From the NCBI RefSeq assembly GCF_030151085.1, contig NZ_JASLER010000014.1, positions 1 through 64,000 of the forward strand: a DNA stretch of 64,000 bases, written 5' to 3'. The position numbers were made by a program, and so were the translations under genes. Of this stretch, positions 22,959-32,517 are shown in pieces. The stretch's first letter is position 1. Each line of letters opens with the position of its first letter. The notes under the pieces were generated by a model. It had not been told where the DNA came from. It made no database searches and worked only from the letters and a program-made list of their open reading frames with translations. Source of the DNA: Bacteroides sp. Lineage in GTDB: Bacteria > Bacteroidota > Bacteroidia > Bacteroidales > Bacteroidaceae.

Positions 22959-25900
22959 CTACTTCTTCTCAACGAAATCTTTGGGAAGTATTCCGAAATA
23001 CTCCTTGAAACATTTAGTGAAATAGGAAGCCGTACTAAATCCGGTCATTTCATAAACTTCCGTAGCTCGATGGCCCTGCTGCAACAATTCGGCAGCACGA
23101 TTAAGGCGGACAATTCTCAAATAATCGTTAGGCGGCATCCCCGAGAGGGCTTTTATCTTACGATAGAAGTTAGAACGGCTCATGTTCATGGCATCTGCCA
23201 GTGTATCGACGGAGAAATTAGGCTCTGCCATTTCCTGCTCAATGATTGCTTTGATCTTTCCAATCAGCTCACAATCGCGCTGAGAGAGTGCGTTATTCAC
23301 AGAACCTGCTGTTTCTTTATCTCCACTGCTCAAACCAAGATGCTGCATCACTTTATAATAAGATATGCGCAGGTTCAGCAGATTTTCTATCTGTGCTTTG
23401 AGTTGACGGATGGTAAACGGTTTCTCCACATAGACGTCCGCCCCACATTCTATACCTTCTGTTTTGGCATCAAGACTGGTCTTAGCGGTCAATAGAATGA
23501 TAGGAATATGCGACCACTCGATGTTACTTTTCACCTGGCGGCATAGTTCGATTCCATCCATTATGGGCATCATAACGTCGCTGACTATAATATCTACGGT
23601 ATCTTGCTTCAGCATTTCCAAGGCTTGCTCTCCATTCTCTGCTTTCAGGACAATGAACCATTTGTGTAGCATATTAGCTGTCATTGTCAACAGTTCCTGA
23701 TTGTCTTCAACCACAAGAATGGTGAACTTTCTTCCGTTCAATTCGGGGGTTTCCGGTATTTCTTCCTGTACGTCGATCATTGCATTCGGTTCCGCATTGG
23801 TCACTTGTAGTACATCGCCGATGGGCAAAGAGAGAATAAAGCAAGAGCCACCCCACTCGCTTTTGGTTAGTTGGAGTTTTCCGTTTAGTCCTTCTGCCAA
23901 GCTACGCGAGAAGGCAAGACCGATACCAGTCCCCGGTCTTTGGTGTTCATTATTCACTTGATAAAAGGCAGTGAAAATCCGCGAATGTTCTTCAGGATCG
24001 ATACCCGGACCGTCATCACTGACAGAGAGATGGAACATTTCACTGTCATATGTCAGCTCAAGGCGAATCTTCTTGTGGGCATACTTCATGGCATTGCTCA
24101 AGAAGTTGACGATGACTTTGCTCAACTTACCAGCATCGGTCATCACCTGTATATTCTTCTCGGGTAACCTGACATCCAGTTCTTTCCCATTCAACCGGAA
24201 ACTCTCAGTAAACTGGGCAGATATTCCACGCACCAATTGGGCAACGTTACAAGTATGCAAGCCGAATGTAAGCCCTTCATTCTCCATCTTCTGAAAATCG
24301 AGGAGTTCATTGGTTATCCCTAACAAGTAGTTCACATTGTGATGTATGGTTTCCAGATACTTCAACCTGTCTACCTCTTTCAGGTCGCGATGTTCGAGCA
24401 ACTGCTCCAAAGGCAGATTAATCAAACTAAGCGGAGTACGTATTTCATGCACCAGATTGACAAAGAACCCTACCTTGGAACGATAGGTTTCCTTCTCCTG
24501 CATCACGCGGAATTGCTCCATCCGTTTCTGATATTTCTGCTTCACCCATTGGTTCCACTTCCAGGCAAGCAGGCATAACAACAATATGCACAAACAAGTA
24601 TAAACGGCATATGCCCAGCCGGACAGCCACCAGGGTGGAGTAATGATAATAGTCAGCCGATGGCTTTCCTTGCTCCATATACCATTATTATTACATCCCT
24701 TTACTTCGAATTCATATTCGCCAGGTGGCAGGTCAGTATAATAGGCAGTAGTCTGATCGGTCGATTTTATCCATTCGCGGTCGATGCCATGCAGAATGTA
24801 ACTGTAGCGATTGCGCGAAGGATCACTATAACTCAATGCGGCGAATGAAATGCCGAAACTGTTGTTATTGTAAGGAAGCTCTATCCATGTCTGCTCCACA
24901 GAAGGACCGCCCGTACCTTTGAGCAAACGCACTTGCGCCTGATCATCGATATACGGGAAACTCATATCGGATATAATAATAGGGGGAACATACGGATTCT
25001 TTCTGAATAGTTCCGGACGGCAAGCACTCAGTCCGCCGATATTGCCGAAAAACATCCATCCATCTTGTGTAAGCAAGGACGAACGACGGCAGAACTGATT
25101 ACTTTGTAAACCATCAGAGACTGTGTAAACTGAGAATTGCAGATTAGCCGGATTAATACGCATCAGCCCCCAATAGCCGGACAGCCATAAATCGCCACCG
25201 GCATCTTCCTGAATACTATACACAACATTCGGTATAGGCACTTTGGTTCCTGCACCCAAACGAGTGAACTCTTCTTTCTCACGGTCGTATGAACACAGCC
25301 CGCCACCATCAGTCGCAAACCACATTTTACCATTATTTCCTTCCAGCAAAGCTACTACCGAGTTAATGCTCAGCCCCTTTCCGTCCGAAGAAGCCTGAAA
25401 GTTCTTCCATTCCCCTCGCTTCAGATGGCAACGAAACACTCCGCTATTGCCGGTTGCCACCCACAGATAACCATAGGCATCTTCGTGCAAGTCCAGTACT
25501 TCGACCATCATGCCCACGGTGGTAACAGTCAGGAAGTCGTCAGTCTTCGGGGTGTAACGGCAAAGTCCCCAACTGGTACCTACATAGATTTCACCGTCCC
25601 GTGTACCTTGCAAAGCCAGTACTACATCGCTACCGATAGTATTAGGCATTTGCTGGGAGTGTCGGTACCAGCGTATCTTTCCCGAAGGCAAATCCATCAC
25701 AGCCAGTCCACTACCGTTGGTTCCTATCCATAGTTTGTTCTGATATTGTAACAGTGCGGTTACTTCTATCTGCAAATCTTTATCTGCGGCTAATGGCACG
25801 CGCTTCAATATATTCTCATCCTTATGCAACTTCCACAAGCCATATCGGTTTCCTACCCAAACTCCTCCCGTATTATCTTCGCAGAGGGGACCGATACCGT

Positions 25901-26972
25901 TTTCTCTTTTCACTAAATCGTCATTCGTTTCATAGGTGAACCGTTCAAAATGCCGGGTATGCCATGCCAGATAGTTGATGCCGTCTTGCTCGGTAGCCAT
26001 CCATAGTCCGTTTTCTTTATCCTGCATGATGGCATTCAGTTGACAGGTTGCCATGCGTTCGCCTATCAGGCTATCGGCAGTATCTATTTTCCCGGTTACG
26101 GTATCGAGCAGATAAGCACCGTCGCTGCTACCTATCAGCAAGCGTCCGTTCTCTATCATCTTTAAACAGAGTATGGCTTCCTGCCGCTTTGCCAATTGAT
26201 AAAAATGGTTCTTGAGTTTACCGTCCGAAGCTTGGAACGAAAAGATATCGCCGTTGGCTGTTCCTATCCCGACAGTGCCTTGTGTCACGACTAATGCAGA
26301 AAGGGTAGCCATTGCACCACCTTCCGTTACAACCGGCTGTTTGTATTTACAAGTGCCGTCCAGCCTCAAAGCTACCCAACCGTCTTGCAGGGTAGCAACG
26401 TAGACAGTATTATCAAGAATAGACAAGTCGACGATAAAAGAACTGTAAGAACTGTTTTGAGTAAGTTTACCTGTAGTAGGGTTCCATACAAAAAGTCCCT
26501 GCCCCAAGGTGGCAATCCATATATTACCTTTTTTGTCTTTAGTAATACGGGGCACCTCACAGCTGATAGATACACCGTACTCAGTAGCTAGTTGTAAAGG
26601 TTCCAACCCATCCTTATGCTTATCATACAGACAGATGCCGCTGTTGGTGCCTACTACTAATGTTTGCGCATCCAGTTCGGCGAGTGCCAGAACACGATTG
26701 CTATTCACGGTTGAATGGCGGATATAATATGCACGGAAGGTATTGCCATCGAAACAGTTCAAGCCATTACCCGTACCAATCCAGATAAGTCCGCAGCTAT
26801 CTTGTAGTGCGCAGTAGGTGGTATTATGGTTAAGTCCGTTTTCTACTTTATATTGCAGGAGGGTATAGTCGGGAAGAGCATAACTGCTTAATCCGAAGAA
26901 GAGATTAACCAAACATAAACAGAAAAGTCTTTTCAGATAGAAGTATTTTCTATTATGCAACGATTTCATCAT
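22959..26972 (-). CDS. Hybrid two-component system regulator (sensor kinase-response regulator-AraC)
   Basis: 1337 aa. N-terminal signal/anchor (about 13-31); periplasmic two-propeller sensor of Reg_prop repeats (about 35-690; DSCGLIWIGTGNGLNCFD, GNIWIATLGQGLF); Y_Y_Y domain (about 700-775; PPGEYEFEVKGCNNNGIWS). A membrane segment (about 783-805, WAYAVYTCLCILLLCLLAW) precedes HisKA with FFVNLVHEIRTPLSL (phosphorylated His), HATPase (NFLSNAMKYAH, VSDDGPGID, GTGIGLAFS), a receiver domain (VVEDNQ, IIVSDVMMPIMDG with the acceptor Asp, LLTAKTS, VEKPF) and a C-terminal AraC helix-turn-helix (MSRSNFYRKIKALSG, FSTASYFTKCFKEYFG). This architecture senses a glycan breakdown product in the periplasm and activates the adjoining PUL. 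All catalytic residues look intact. It is the expected activator of the 27239-52514 genes. Confidence 0.95.
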   Translation of the reverse strand: MMKSLHNRKYFYLKRLFCLCLVNLFFGLSSYALPDYTLLQYKVENGLNHNTTYCALQDSCGLIWIGTGNGLNCFDGNTFRAYYIRHSTVNSNRVLALAELDAQTLVVGTNSGICLYDKHKDGLEPLQLATEYGVSISCEVPRITKDKKGNIWIATLGQGLFVWNPTTGKLTQNSSYSSFIVDLSILDNTVYVATLQDGWVALRLDGTCKYKQPVVTEGGAMATLSALVVTQGTVGIGTANGDIFSFQASDGKLKNHFYQLAKRQEAILCLKMIENGRLLIGSSDGAYLLDTVTGKIDTADSLIGERMATCQLNAIMQDKENGLWMATEQDGINYLAWHTRHFERFTYETNDDLVKRENGIGPLCEDNTGGVWVGNRYGLWKLHKDENILKRVPLAADKDLQIEVTALLQYQNKLWIGTNGSGLAVMDLPSGKIRWYRHSQQMPNTIGSDVVLALQGTRDGEIYVGTSWGLCRYTPKTDDFLTVTTVGMMVEVLDLHEDAYGYLWVATGNSGVFRCHLKRGEWKNFQASSDGKGLSINSVVALLEGNNGKMWFATDGGGLCSYDREKEEFTRLGAGTKVPIPNVVYSIQEDAGGDLWLSGYWGLMRINPANLQFSVYTVSDGLQSNQFCRRSSLLTQDGWMFFGNIGGLSACRPELFRKNPYVPPIIISDMSFPYIDDQAQVRLLKGTGGPSVEQTWIELPYNNNSFGISFAALSYSDPSRNRYSYILHGIDREWIKSTDQTTAYYTDLPPGEYEFEVKGCNNNGIWSKESHRLTIIITPPWWLSGWAYAVYTCLCILLLCLLAWKWNQWVKQKYQKRMEQFRVMQEKETYRSKVGFFVNLVHEIRTPLSLINLPLEQLLEHRDLKEVDRLKYLETIHHNVNYLLGITNELLDFQKMENEGLTFGLHTCNVAQLVRGISAQFTESFRLNGKELDVRLPEKNIQVMTDAGKLSKVIVNFLSNAMKYAHKKIRLELTYDSEMFHLSVSDDGPGIDPEEHSRIFTAFYQVNNEHQRPGTGIGLAFSRSLAEGLNGKLQLTKSEWGGSCFILSLPIGDVLQVTNAEPNAMIDVQEEIPETPELNGRKFTILVVEDNQELLTMTANMLHKWFIVLKAENGEQALEMLKQDTVDIIVSDVMMPIMDGIELCRQVKSNIEWSHIPIILLTAKTSLDAKTEGIECGADVYVEKPFTIRQLKAQIENLLNLRISYYKVMQHLGLSSGDKETAGSVNNALSQRDCELIGKIKAIIEQEMAEPNFSVDTLADAMNMSRSNFYRKIKALSGMPPNDYLRIVRLNRAAELLQQGHRATEVYEMTGFSTASYFTKCFKEYFGILPKDFVEKK

Positions 26973-27008
26973 ATGTGCGTTTCATTCAAGGTTATCATAT
27001 AGAGCAGG

Positions 27009-27016
27009 CAAAGATA
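27009..27016 (-). promoter_or_regulatory. Putative -7 box of the hybrid regulator
   Basis: On the minus strand this reads TATCTTTG, matching TAnnTTTG, 37 bp before the ATG at 26972. No clear -33 element. Confidence 0.35.
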
Positions 27017-27127
27017 TGATTTTTATTGTAAAGAAACAGCAGATACTTTAGTAATATACAGTTACCTATTGTACATTCTTATTTGTAGGGTTATGAATTA
27101 AATGATTCCTGCCGAGATGCATAAACA

Positions 27128-27174
27128 GGAGTAGCTTAATTCTCCTCCTGAGAGGAGGAAAATTAAGCTACTCC
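27128..27174 (-). terminator. Long perfect stem-loop after the GH43-fusion gene
   Basis: GGAGTAGCTTAATT (27128-27141) pairs exactly with AATTAAGCTACTCC (27161-27174), with inner CTCCTCCT/AGGAGGA pairing and a tiny loop. It is placed between the stop at 27239 and the start of the regulator gene, so it probably ends the leftward GH43 transcripts. There is no U-tract on that strand. Confidence 0.6.
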
Positions 27175-27238
27175 GTGAAATATTATAAATGGAGGTATTT
27201 CATTCTTTTCTTACCTATAAAAAGGTACAAACGCCTAT

Positions 27239-30200
27239 TTACTTGATAGGACACGGCTTCACTCCTTCATTTGTTATTCTGACCGGCTTGATAAAGCCTT
27301 TGTTGTCAAAATAAAGAGGGTCGATGCACGTCACCCGATGGCTGACATTCGTATAGTCCAGTGGATGGCGGTGATACACGATGTACCATTCATCCTTACC
27401 AGGCACTTGGATAAGAGAATGATGTCCTGCTCCTGTAGCCACTTTATCATCTTGTTCCAATATCTTTCCGATGCGTTTGAACGGACCGAAAGGAGAGTCT
27501 GCAATAGCATAAGCTACACTGTAATCGGGACCTCCCCAACCACCTTCGGACCACATGAAGTAATACTTCCCGTTGCGCTTCATCATAAAAGGTCCTTCGG
27601 TATAGCGTTCAGGCGTTACTTCTTTATACATAGAGCCGTCTTCAAAAGGGACCACACTGAGCAAATCGGGACTCAGTTTCACCATGTTGCAATGTCCCCA
27701 ACCACCATAGTACATGTAATACTGTCCGTCATAATCTTTGAAGACAAACTGGTCGATGGGCTGTGCTCCGTTAATAATTTTGTCAATCAGCGGCTTGCCC
27801 AGTGCATCCTTAAACGGACCGGCAGGAGAATCGGCTACGGCAACACCGATACCGCCCAACTGTTCATTGTTCTGTATATCGTTTCCACCAAAGAATAGAT
27901 AGTACTTCCCGTTAGCTTCGACAACGGCAGGTGCCCAAAGGGCGAACTCCAGCCACGGTATATTTTCGATAGACAACACTTTGGAATGCTTAGTCCAGTT
28001 CACCAAGTCTTTGGATGAAAAGGCATCCATATAGGTTTGAATATTGTAATCCTGATTCACGGCACGAGTCTTGCGGTTCTTTACCTCAGCCGGAAAGTTC
28101 AAGGCATCTTCGCCATGCAGAAGTGACAAAGTGGGATATATCCAGTATTCGTTATTGAAGACCACACCTTCGGGGTCGGCATACCAGCCGGGAAAGACGG
28201 GGTTACCACTTGTTGTCTTGCTGCTTATACTTGTTTTCCTGCTGTTCATCTTGTTCAACAGCAGTTTCATAAAGAAACCGCCTACTACGGAACGGGCTTT
28301 GAAGTTCATCATCTCGCCGTGGTCTGCATCATACCAGTCGCTAATGGGAACACGCGATGCGGTTTCTTCAGCATTCAGATAGACAGGAGCAATCATCCGA
28401 CGGAAATCGTCTTCACCACGCAGGCAGGCGCTCCACATTATCCAGTCGCTCTTGGTATAGTTCTTGCGCGAATCCAGCGGAGTACCGTATTTATGTTGCG
28501 ATTTCAGGTAGAAGTCCATTTCCTTTTCAAATATCTGAGAGGGGAACAGGTTGGTGCCGAATGCTTTGTCCCATATCAGGTTGTACTTCAAGCTCCATGT
28601 TCCGGTTTTGTCGAATGCCAACTTGTAATGGTCGTTATCGCGTGCCATCTTCTCCCACTCTATTGCCATATTACGGGCGGCATTCATGTATTTAGCGGCT
28701 ACGTCATTCTTGCCCAGCATGCGGGCTACTTCGCTGTAACCGGCAATGGCAAGGATGGCTTTTACAGATAAGTTGGCGTTGTGTGCCAGGTGTCCGGCAA
28801 AGTCGTCGGTGCAGATTTGGTTCTCCGGGTCCAGGCCGTTTTCGTAAAGGTAGTTAGCCCAGGTAGTCAGTGTTTCCCAATGTTGGGCGGCGTAGTCGGC
28901 ATTACCTTCAATTAAGGAAATGGCGGCGGTCAGGATGACCATGTTACCGGCTTCTTCGATGGGCATGTCACCACCGTATTCCAGGCCGTTGGCTACGGGG
29001 TAGGTTCCCAGGTCGTGGGCAGGGAATGGTTTCGTCCATCGTCCGCTTTCGCTGTAATGGAAGATGGAGGTCATCATACCTTTCAGCAGGTCGGGATTAT
29101 AAAGCAGGAATAGTGGTGCAGAGGGATAGGTGATGTCTACGGTATTGATGCAACCGTTGCTATGATTTTCTTTGGAGAAGAACAGGACATTTCCGGCTTC
29201 GTCGGTGAAGAGTTTGTGGGCGGTGATGGCCTGACGGTAAACTAAGGCGCAAAGTTCGGCATACTGTTTGCCGCCTGCTTGTTCGGCATTGGCCATCAGT
29301 TCGGCGTCGAAGGCACGGCAACGTTCCATCAAGGCGGCATGTTGCGCCTGGTAGCGTTCGAAGGCATCGAAGATCGTTACTTTGCCGTTGTGTTTCCAGT
29401 AGGCTTGACGACGTTGGTAGAAGTACTCCAAGCTATAGATATCGTCGTAACCTAGCATGATGAAACTGCTCTTGCCCTCTTTACCTACTTGTTTGAGGTC
29501 GTGCGAGTAGGCCATGGCAGGCATTTCGTTTTCGTTGCGGCTGATGATACGGGCAGAGGTGGGTGACAGGAGCTGTCCGTTGGTTATGAAGGATTGCTTC
29601 ATATCGTAGTAACTGCCTGTACGGACGGCTTTATCTGACTCGTCCGGTGCACCGAGGTAAGCATAGCCCCAGTCGATGCGCACGCCGTCACCTTTACGAA
29701 CGGTATAAGGCTGGTCGATAGTGCCGCTCTTGGCGTAGTTCATGCCTTTCACGTTCAGGCATTCGGTGATAGTGGGCTGTGAAGTTTCGTGTACAGCCAG
29801 TTGGGGAGTGGTTTCTATATAGATTTGTACGTTGTGTTGTTTGCGGTCGGTGGAGCGCACGCGATAAGAAAGATAGTTGATAGGGGTGGAAATCAAGTCG
29901 AAATCTTCCATCAGCAGTGGGGCGGTGAAGATTAAGTCCAGTTCTACGGGACCACAGGTAAAGGTATAGTATGTCTGCGTGGGCAGTACATCGACTGATT
30001 TCTGTAGGGCTACACGGCTGAAGTTGCACTCCTGTGCCGGTTTCTTATAAAGCCCGAAGTCCACGTAAGCACCTCCGGTGGTGTTGTGGCAATGGGCTGC
30101 CAGTACGTTTTCACCTTTCACCAGTTTCTTTTTGGCGGCTGCGGAGAGTTCCAGCAGTACGTTGTTCTTCCAGCTGTAGTCGGTGGCAACCAACTGTTCA

Positions 30201-30745
30201 CCATTGAGATAGAGTTCGAATACATCGTCGTGGGAATAACGGACAAAGAGTGGTTCGCGAGAGAGGTCTTCCGTTAGTTGGAAGGTGCGGCGTACCCAGA
30301 TATCGTCAGTATTCCACTCTGTGCCCAGGCATTTCATGTCTTTAGTGCCGAAGGCGGCTTTACCGCTTTTCCAGGCGGAAGCATTGTAGGCAGGCAGCGT
30401 CCAACCTTTTTCGGGACGTTCAAAGGTGTATCGCCCTTCCCACAGTCCGGTGTCTGCCATCGGTTGCAGGGCATCCAGGCGAACTTGGTCTTTACCCATA
30501 AAGCGATAAACGGTTCCGTCGACGCGCAGTGCGCCGAGTAACGGATGGGCGGCACCTGTCCAGTGCTCGGTATTGCCTTCTGTCAGTTCGTTATAGGGTG
30601 ACCAGATGGAGAAATAGGTATCCGAGGTGATTAACGGAACGGAAGGGGCACGCAAGGCGGTTTCACGTGTGGGCGTCCAGATGTCGGAGGCATGCACACT
30701 GAATAGATATAGGCATAATGAGAATAAAATAAAGGCTTTCTTCAT
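27239..30745 (-). CDS. Secreted DUF4965-family (glutaminase A-like) protein fused to a GH43 domain
   Basis: 1168 aa from ATG 30745 (MKKAFILFSL, Sec signal ending VHAS). The frame upstream to 30856 overlaps the previous gene and is not used. Residues about 20-835 match the DUF4964/DUF5127/DUF4965/DUF1793 series often labelled glutaminase: SDTYFSIWSPYNELTE, a carbohydrate-binding-like beta sandwich (YSHDDVFELYLNGEQL), WTKPFPAHDLGTYPVANG, GDMPIEEAGNMVIL, CTDDFAGHLAHNANLS. After a Ser/Thr/Lys linker (about 836-848) a complete GH43 five-bladed propeller follows with the triad in place: YADPEG (base Asp), PIDQFVF (Asp) and YTEGPF (acid Glu). The first part is a paralogue of 41829-44309. Two active modules in one chain suggest sequential cleavage of one substrate. 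Glutaminase activity is doubtful in this PUL context. Confidence 0.85.
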   Translation of the reverse strand: MKKAFILFSLCLYLFSVHASDIWTPTRETALRAPSVPLITSDTYFSIWSPYNELTEGNTEHWTGAAHPLLGALRVDGTVYRFMGKDQVRLDALQPMADTGLWEGRYTFERPEKGWTLPAYNASAWKSGKAAFGTKDMKCLGTEWNTDDIWVRRTFQLTEDLSREPLFVRYSHDDVFELYLNGEQLVATDYSWKNNVLLELSAAAKKKLVKGENVLAAHCHNTTGGAYVDFGLYKKPAQECNFSRVALQKSVDVLPTQTYYTFTCGPVELDLIFTAPLLMEDFDLISTPINYLSYRVRSTDRKQHNVQIYIETTPQLAVHETSQPTITECLNVKGMNYAKSGTIDQPYTVRKGDGVRIDWGYAYLGAPDESDKAVRTGSYYDMKQSFITNGQLLSPTSARIISRNENEMPAMAYSHDLKQVGKEGKSSFIMLGYDDIYSLEYFYQRRQAYWKHNGKVTIFDAFERYQAQHAALMERCRAFDAELMANAEQAGGKQYAELCALVYRQAITAHKLFTDEAGNVLFFSKENHSNGCINTVDITYPSAPLFLLYNPDLLKGMMTSIFHYSESGRWTKPFPAHDLGTYPVANGLEYGGDMPIEEAGNMVILTAAISLIEGNADYAAQHWETLTTWANYLYENGLDPENQICTDDFAGHLAHNANLSVKAILAIAGYSEVARMLGKNDVAAKYMNAARNMAIEWEKMARDNDHYKLAFDKTGTWSLKYNLIWDKAFGTNLFPSQIFEKEMDFYLKSQHKYGTPLDSRKNYTKSDWIMWSACLRGEDDFRRMIAPVYLNAEETASRVPISDWYDADHGEMMNFKARSVVGGFFMKLLLNKMNSRKTSISSKTTSGNPVFPGWYADPEGVVFNNEYWIYPTLSLLHGEDALNFPAEVKNRKTRAVNQDYNIQTYMDAFSSKDLVNWTKHSKVLSIENIPWLEFALWAPAVVEANGKYYLFFGGNDIQNNEQLGGIGVAVADSPAGPFKDALGKPLIDKIINGAQPIDQFVFKDYDGQYYMYYGGWGHCNMVKLSPDLLSVVPFEDGSMYKEVTPERYTEGPFMMKRNGKYYFMWSEGGWGGPDYSVAYAIADSPFGPFKRIGKILEQDDKVATGAGHHSLIQVPGKDEWYIVYHRHPLDYTNVSHRVTCIDPLYFDNKGFIKPVRITNEGVKPCPIK

Positions 30746-30773
30746 GTTGTTCTTGTTAAGAATGTGTTTTAAT

Positions 30774-31871
30774 TTATTGTTTATCAGTTCCCGAAGGAAG
30801 CGGCAACCGTGTCTCTTCCTTTTGGGGTGTTCCCAGAACCGGAATGCCTTGTGCATCCCATTCTATCTTTTGTATACGGGGGGTACGCGAGTCGATGGCT
30901 CCGGCTGCATCATTCGTAATGCGCCGGGCGTGATAGAGCATATACCATTCCTTGCCATCGGGCGAAGGAACGAACGAAGGACTTCCCGGTCCGTACACTC
31001 CATTCTCAGCGGAACTTCGGAATACAGGTTGAGGAGATTTCTTCCATGAGCCGGGCAACAACGGGTCACTATTGGCGTCGGCTGTCAGCAATCCGATGCA
31101 ATAATAAGGTGTCCAACTGCCGCTGGCACAATAATATATCAACAATTTATCACGATTCTTTGAATACATAAACTGGGGAGCCTCATTCACATGAATGGGG
31201 TAAGCCGTCTTGCTCCCATCGGGGTTCACCCATTGCAGTTCCCATTCGTGTTCGGGTTGCGAAATAAGGACACGTTCACTGTCCAGTGTCCACGGATTTG
31301 CCATGTGCGCCAGGTAGATACACTGCATCTCTTCGCTGATACGGCGTTGTTTCCAACCGCACCACATCATATATCGCTCTCCACGATGCTCGAAGGTAGT
31401 GGCATGGATAGCCCAGTTATCATCTTTATCAGTGCGGATGCGACCTTTCATCACGAATTCTCCATCCAGCGGATTGTCGGCGCTGTTCTCCAGAACATAA
31501 ATCTGATGGTTGTCCATATTGCCGTCATCAGCAGCAAAGTAGATGTACCATTTGTTGTCGATGCGGTGCAACTCCGGTCCCCAAAGGTGATAAGAGGCAT
31601 CTTTCTCACCGGGAATCCATACAGCCTTCCGCTCGGCGCTGTCCAGGCGGGTTATGTCGGTTGCCTTCCAAAGGACTATCTTGTTCTCTTCTCCTTGCGT
31701 ATAATAATAGGTACCGTCGTGAAAGATAGCCCACGGTTCGGCGCCTTTCGCTTTGATGGGATTGGTATAAGTAGTATTGCCGGTAGGCAGAACATCGGCG
31801 GTTGCCTGTTTGTTTTTGCAGCCGCAGCAAATGCATAATAGCAATATAAAGAATAACAAGTTCGCTTTCAT
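30774..31871 (-). CDS. GH43-like lipoprotein with substituted catalytic residues
   Basis: 365 aa from ATG 31871 (MKANLLFF); four codons longer is possible. Lipoprotein signal CCGC. GH43 propeller similar to exo-alpha-arabinofuranosidases: HLWGPELHRIDNKWYIYFAADDG, ANPWTLDSERVLIS, YCASGSWTPYYCIGLLT, NGVYGPGSPSFVPSPDGKEWYMLYHA. The blade-1 base position reads GAEPWAI (Glu where DPW is usual), and the pKa-modulating position reads NWAIHATTF (His where WAID is usual). The acid Glu is kept (HVNEAPQ). It may have an altered mechanism or specificity, or be a binding protein. It stops 28 bp before the fusion gene start, in the same operon. Surface or periplasmic. Confidence 0.85.
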   Translation of the reverse strand: MKANLLFFILLLCICCGCKNKQATADVLPTGNTTYTNPIKAKGAEPWAIFHDGTYYYTQGEENKIVLWKATDITRLDSAERKAVWIPGEKDASYHLWGPELHRIDNKWYIYFAADDGNMDNHQIYVLENSADNPLDGEFVMKGRIRTDKDDNWAIHATTFEHRGERYMMWCGWKQRRISEEMQCIYLAHMANPWTLDSERVLISQPEHEWELQWVNPDGSKTAYPIHVNEAPQFMYSKNRDKLLIYYCASGSWTPYYCIGLLTADANSDPLLPGSWKKSPQPVFRSSAENGVYGPGSPSFVPSPDGKEWYMLYHARRITNDAAGAIDSRTPRIQKIEWDAQGIPVLGTPQKEETRLPLPSGTDKQ

Positions 31872-32024
31872 AGTGCTTATCATTTTGGTTTCTACTGCAA
31901 AGGAAAAGGTTTCCCTGCAAAAAAGGTCACAAAATCTAGTCTAATAATACGAATAGCTGTTCAACTGCACAAAAACATGCCTCACAATGGCACCAAAACC
32001 GCCTTTTATTGGATGTATATATGC

Positions 32025-32093
32025 AGCGGCTTGGATATATACATCCAGCGTGCTGGACATATATATCCAAGCCGCTGGAAGTTAACTTCCAGC
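32025..32093. repeat. Long hairpin plus 20-bp GTTAAC palindrome, left edge of PUL block
   Basis: Arms 32025-32049 and 32052-32076 (AGCGGCTTGGATATATACAT and its near-complement) differ at two positions. They are followed at once by the perfect palindrome GCTGGAAGTTAACTTCCAGC (32074-32093). It lies in the 31884-32517 gap between the divergent GH43 and susC-like genes. The rest of the gap is AT-rich leader and promoter sequence without a gene. Confidence 0.85.
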
Positions 32094-32320
32094 AAACCGA
32101 TAATAAACACCTCAGCACATGTATTCATATACCTCCCCTGTTCCATTCGCAGTACCCGGCTAAATTTAATCCATTCCTGCCCTATGTAAAAATAGCAACC
32201 ATGTTGCAAGAAAATAGCAATAACTATTCATTCCGCTACCTGTAGAACGGGTTTTGATAGAATGAACAGCTATTACCTTTTATTGAACACTCATTATCGG
32301 CACGTAAAAAAGAGAACTCA

Positions 32321-32328
32321 TACTTTTG
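32321..32328 (+). promoter_or_regulatory. Putative -7 box of the susC-like operon
   Basis: TACTTTTG fits TAnnTTTG. It would give a leader of about 185 nt before the susC-like ATG. The regulator's binding site is expected nearby but was not identified. Confidence 0.4.
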
Positions 32329-32517
32329 TCGCAGTTCCCGAGGGGGGAAGAATACGATTAACCTGTTAAGTTAACTTTAAAACCCAATGATGCCTATGTA
32401 AAATTTCTCCAATTCAACTAATCCTTTCTAAGAGAAAGTTTCTCGATGCACTAAGACCTCTCTTATAGAGTCCTTTTTTACAAATCAATTTATAATCCAA
32501 AATTAAATCTATTAATT

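Noticed and set aside
30746..30856. N-terminal extension of the DUF4965-GH43 gene
   Set aside because: It overlaps the preceding gene's coding end; the start at 30745 gives a proper signal peptide.
32025..32093. Att site or insertion-sequence end
   Set aside because: No integrase or transposase lies in the window and no target duplication was seen; kept as a repeat only.
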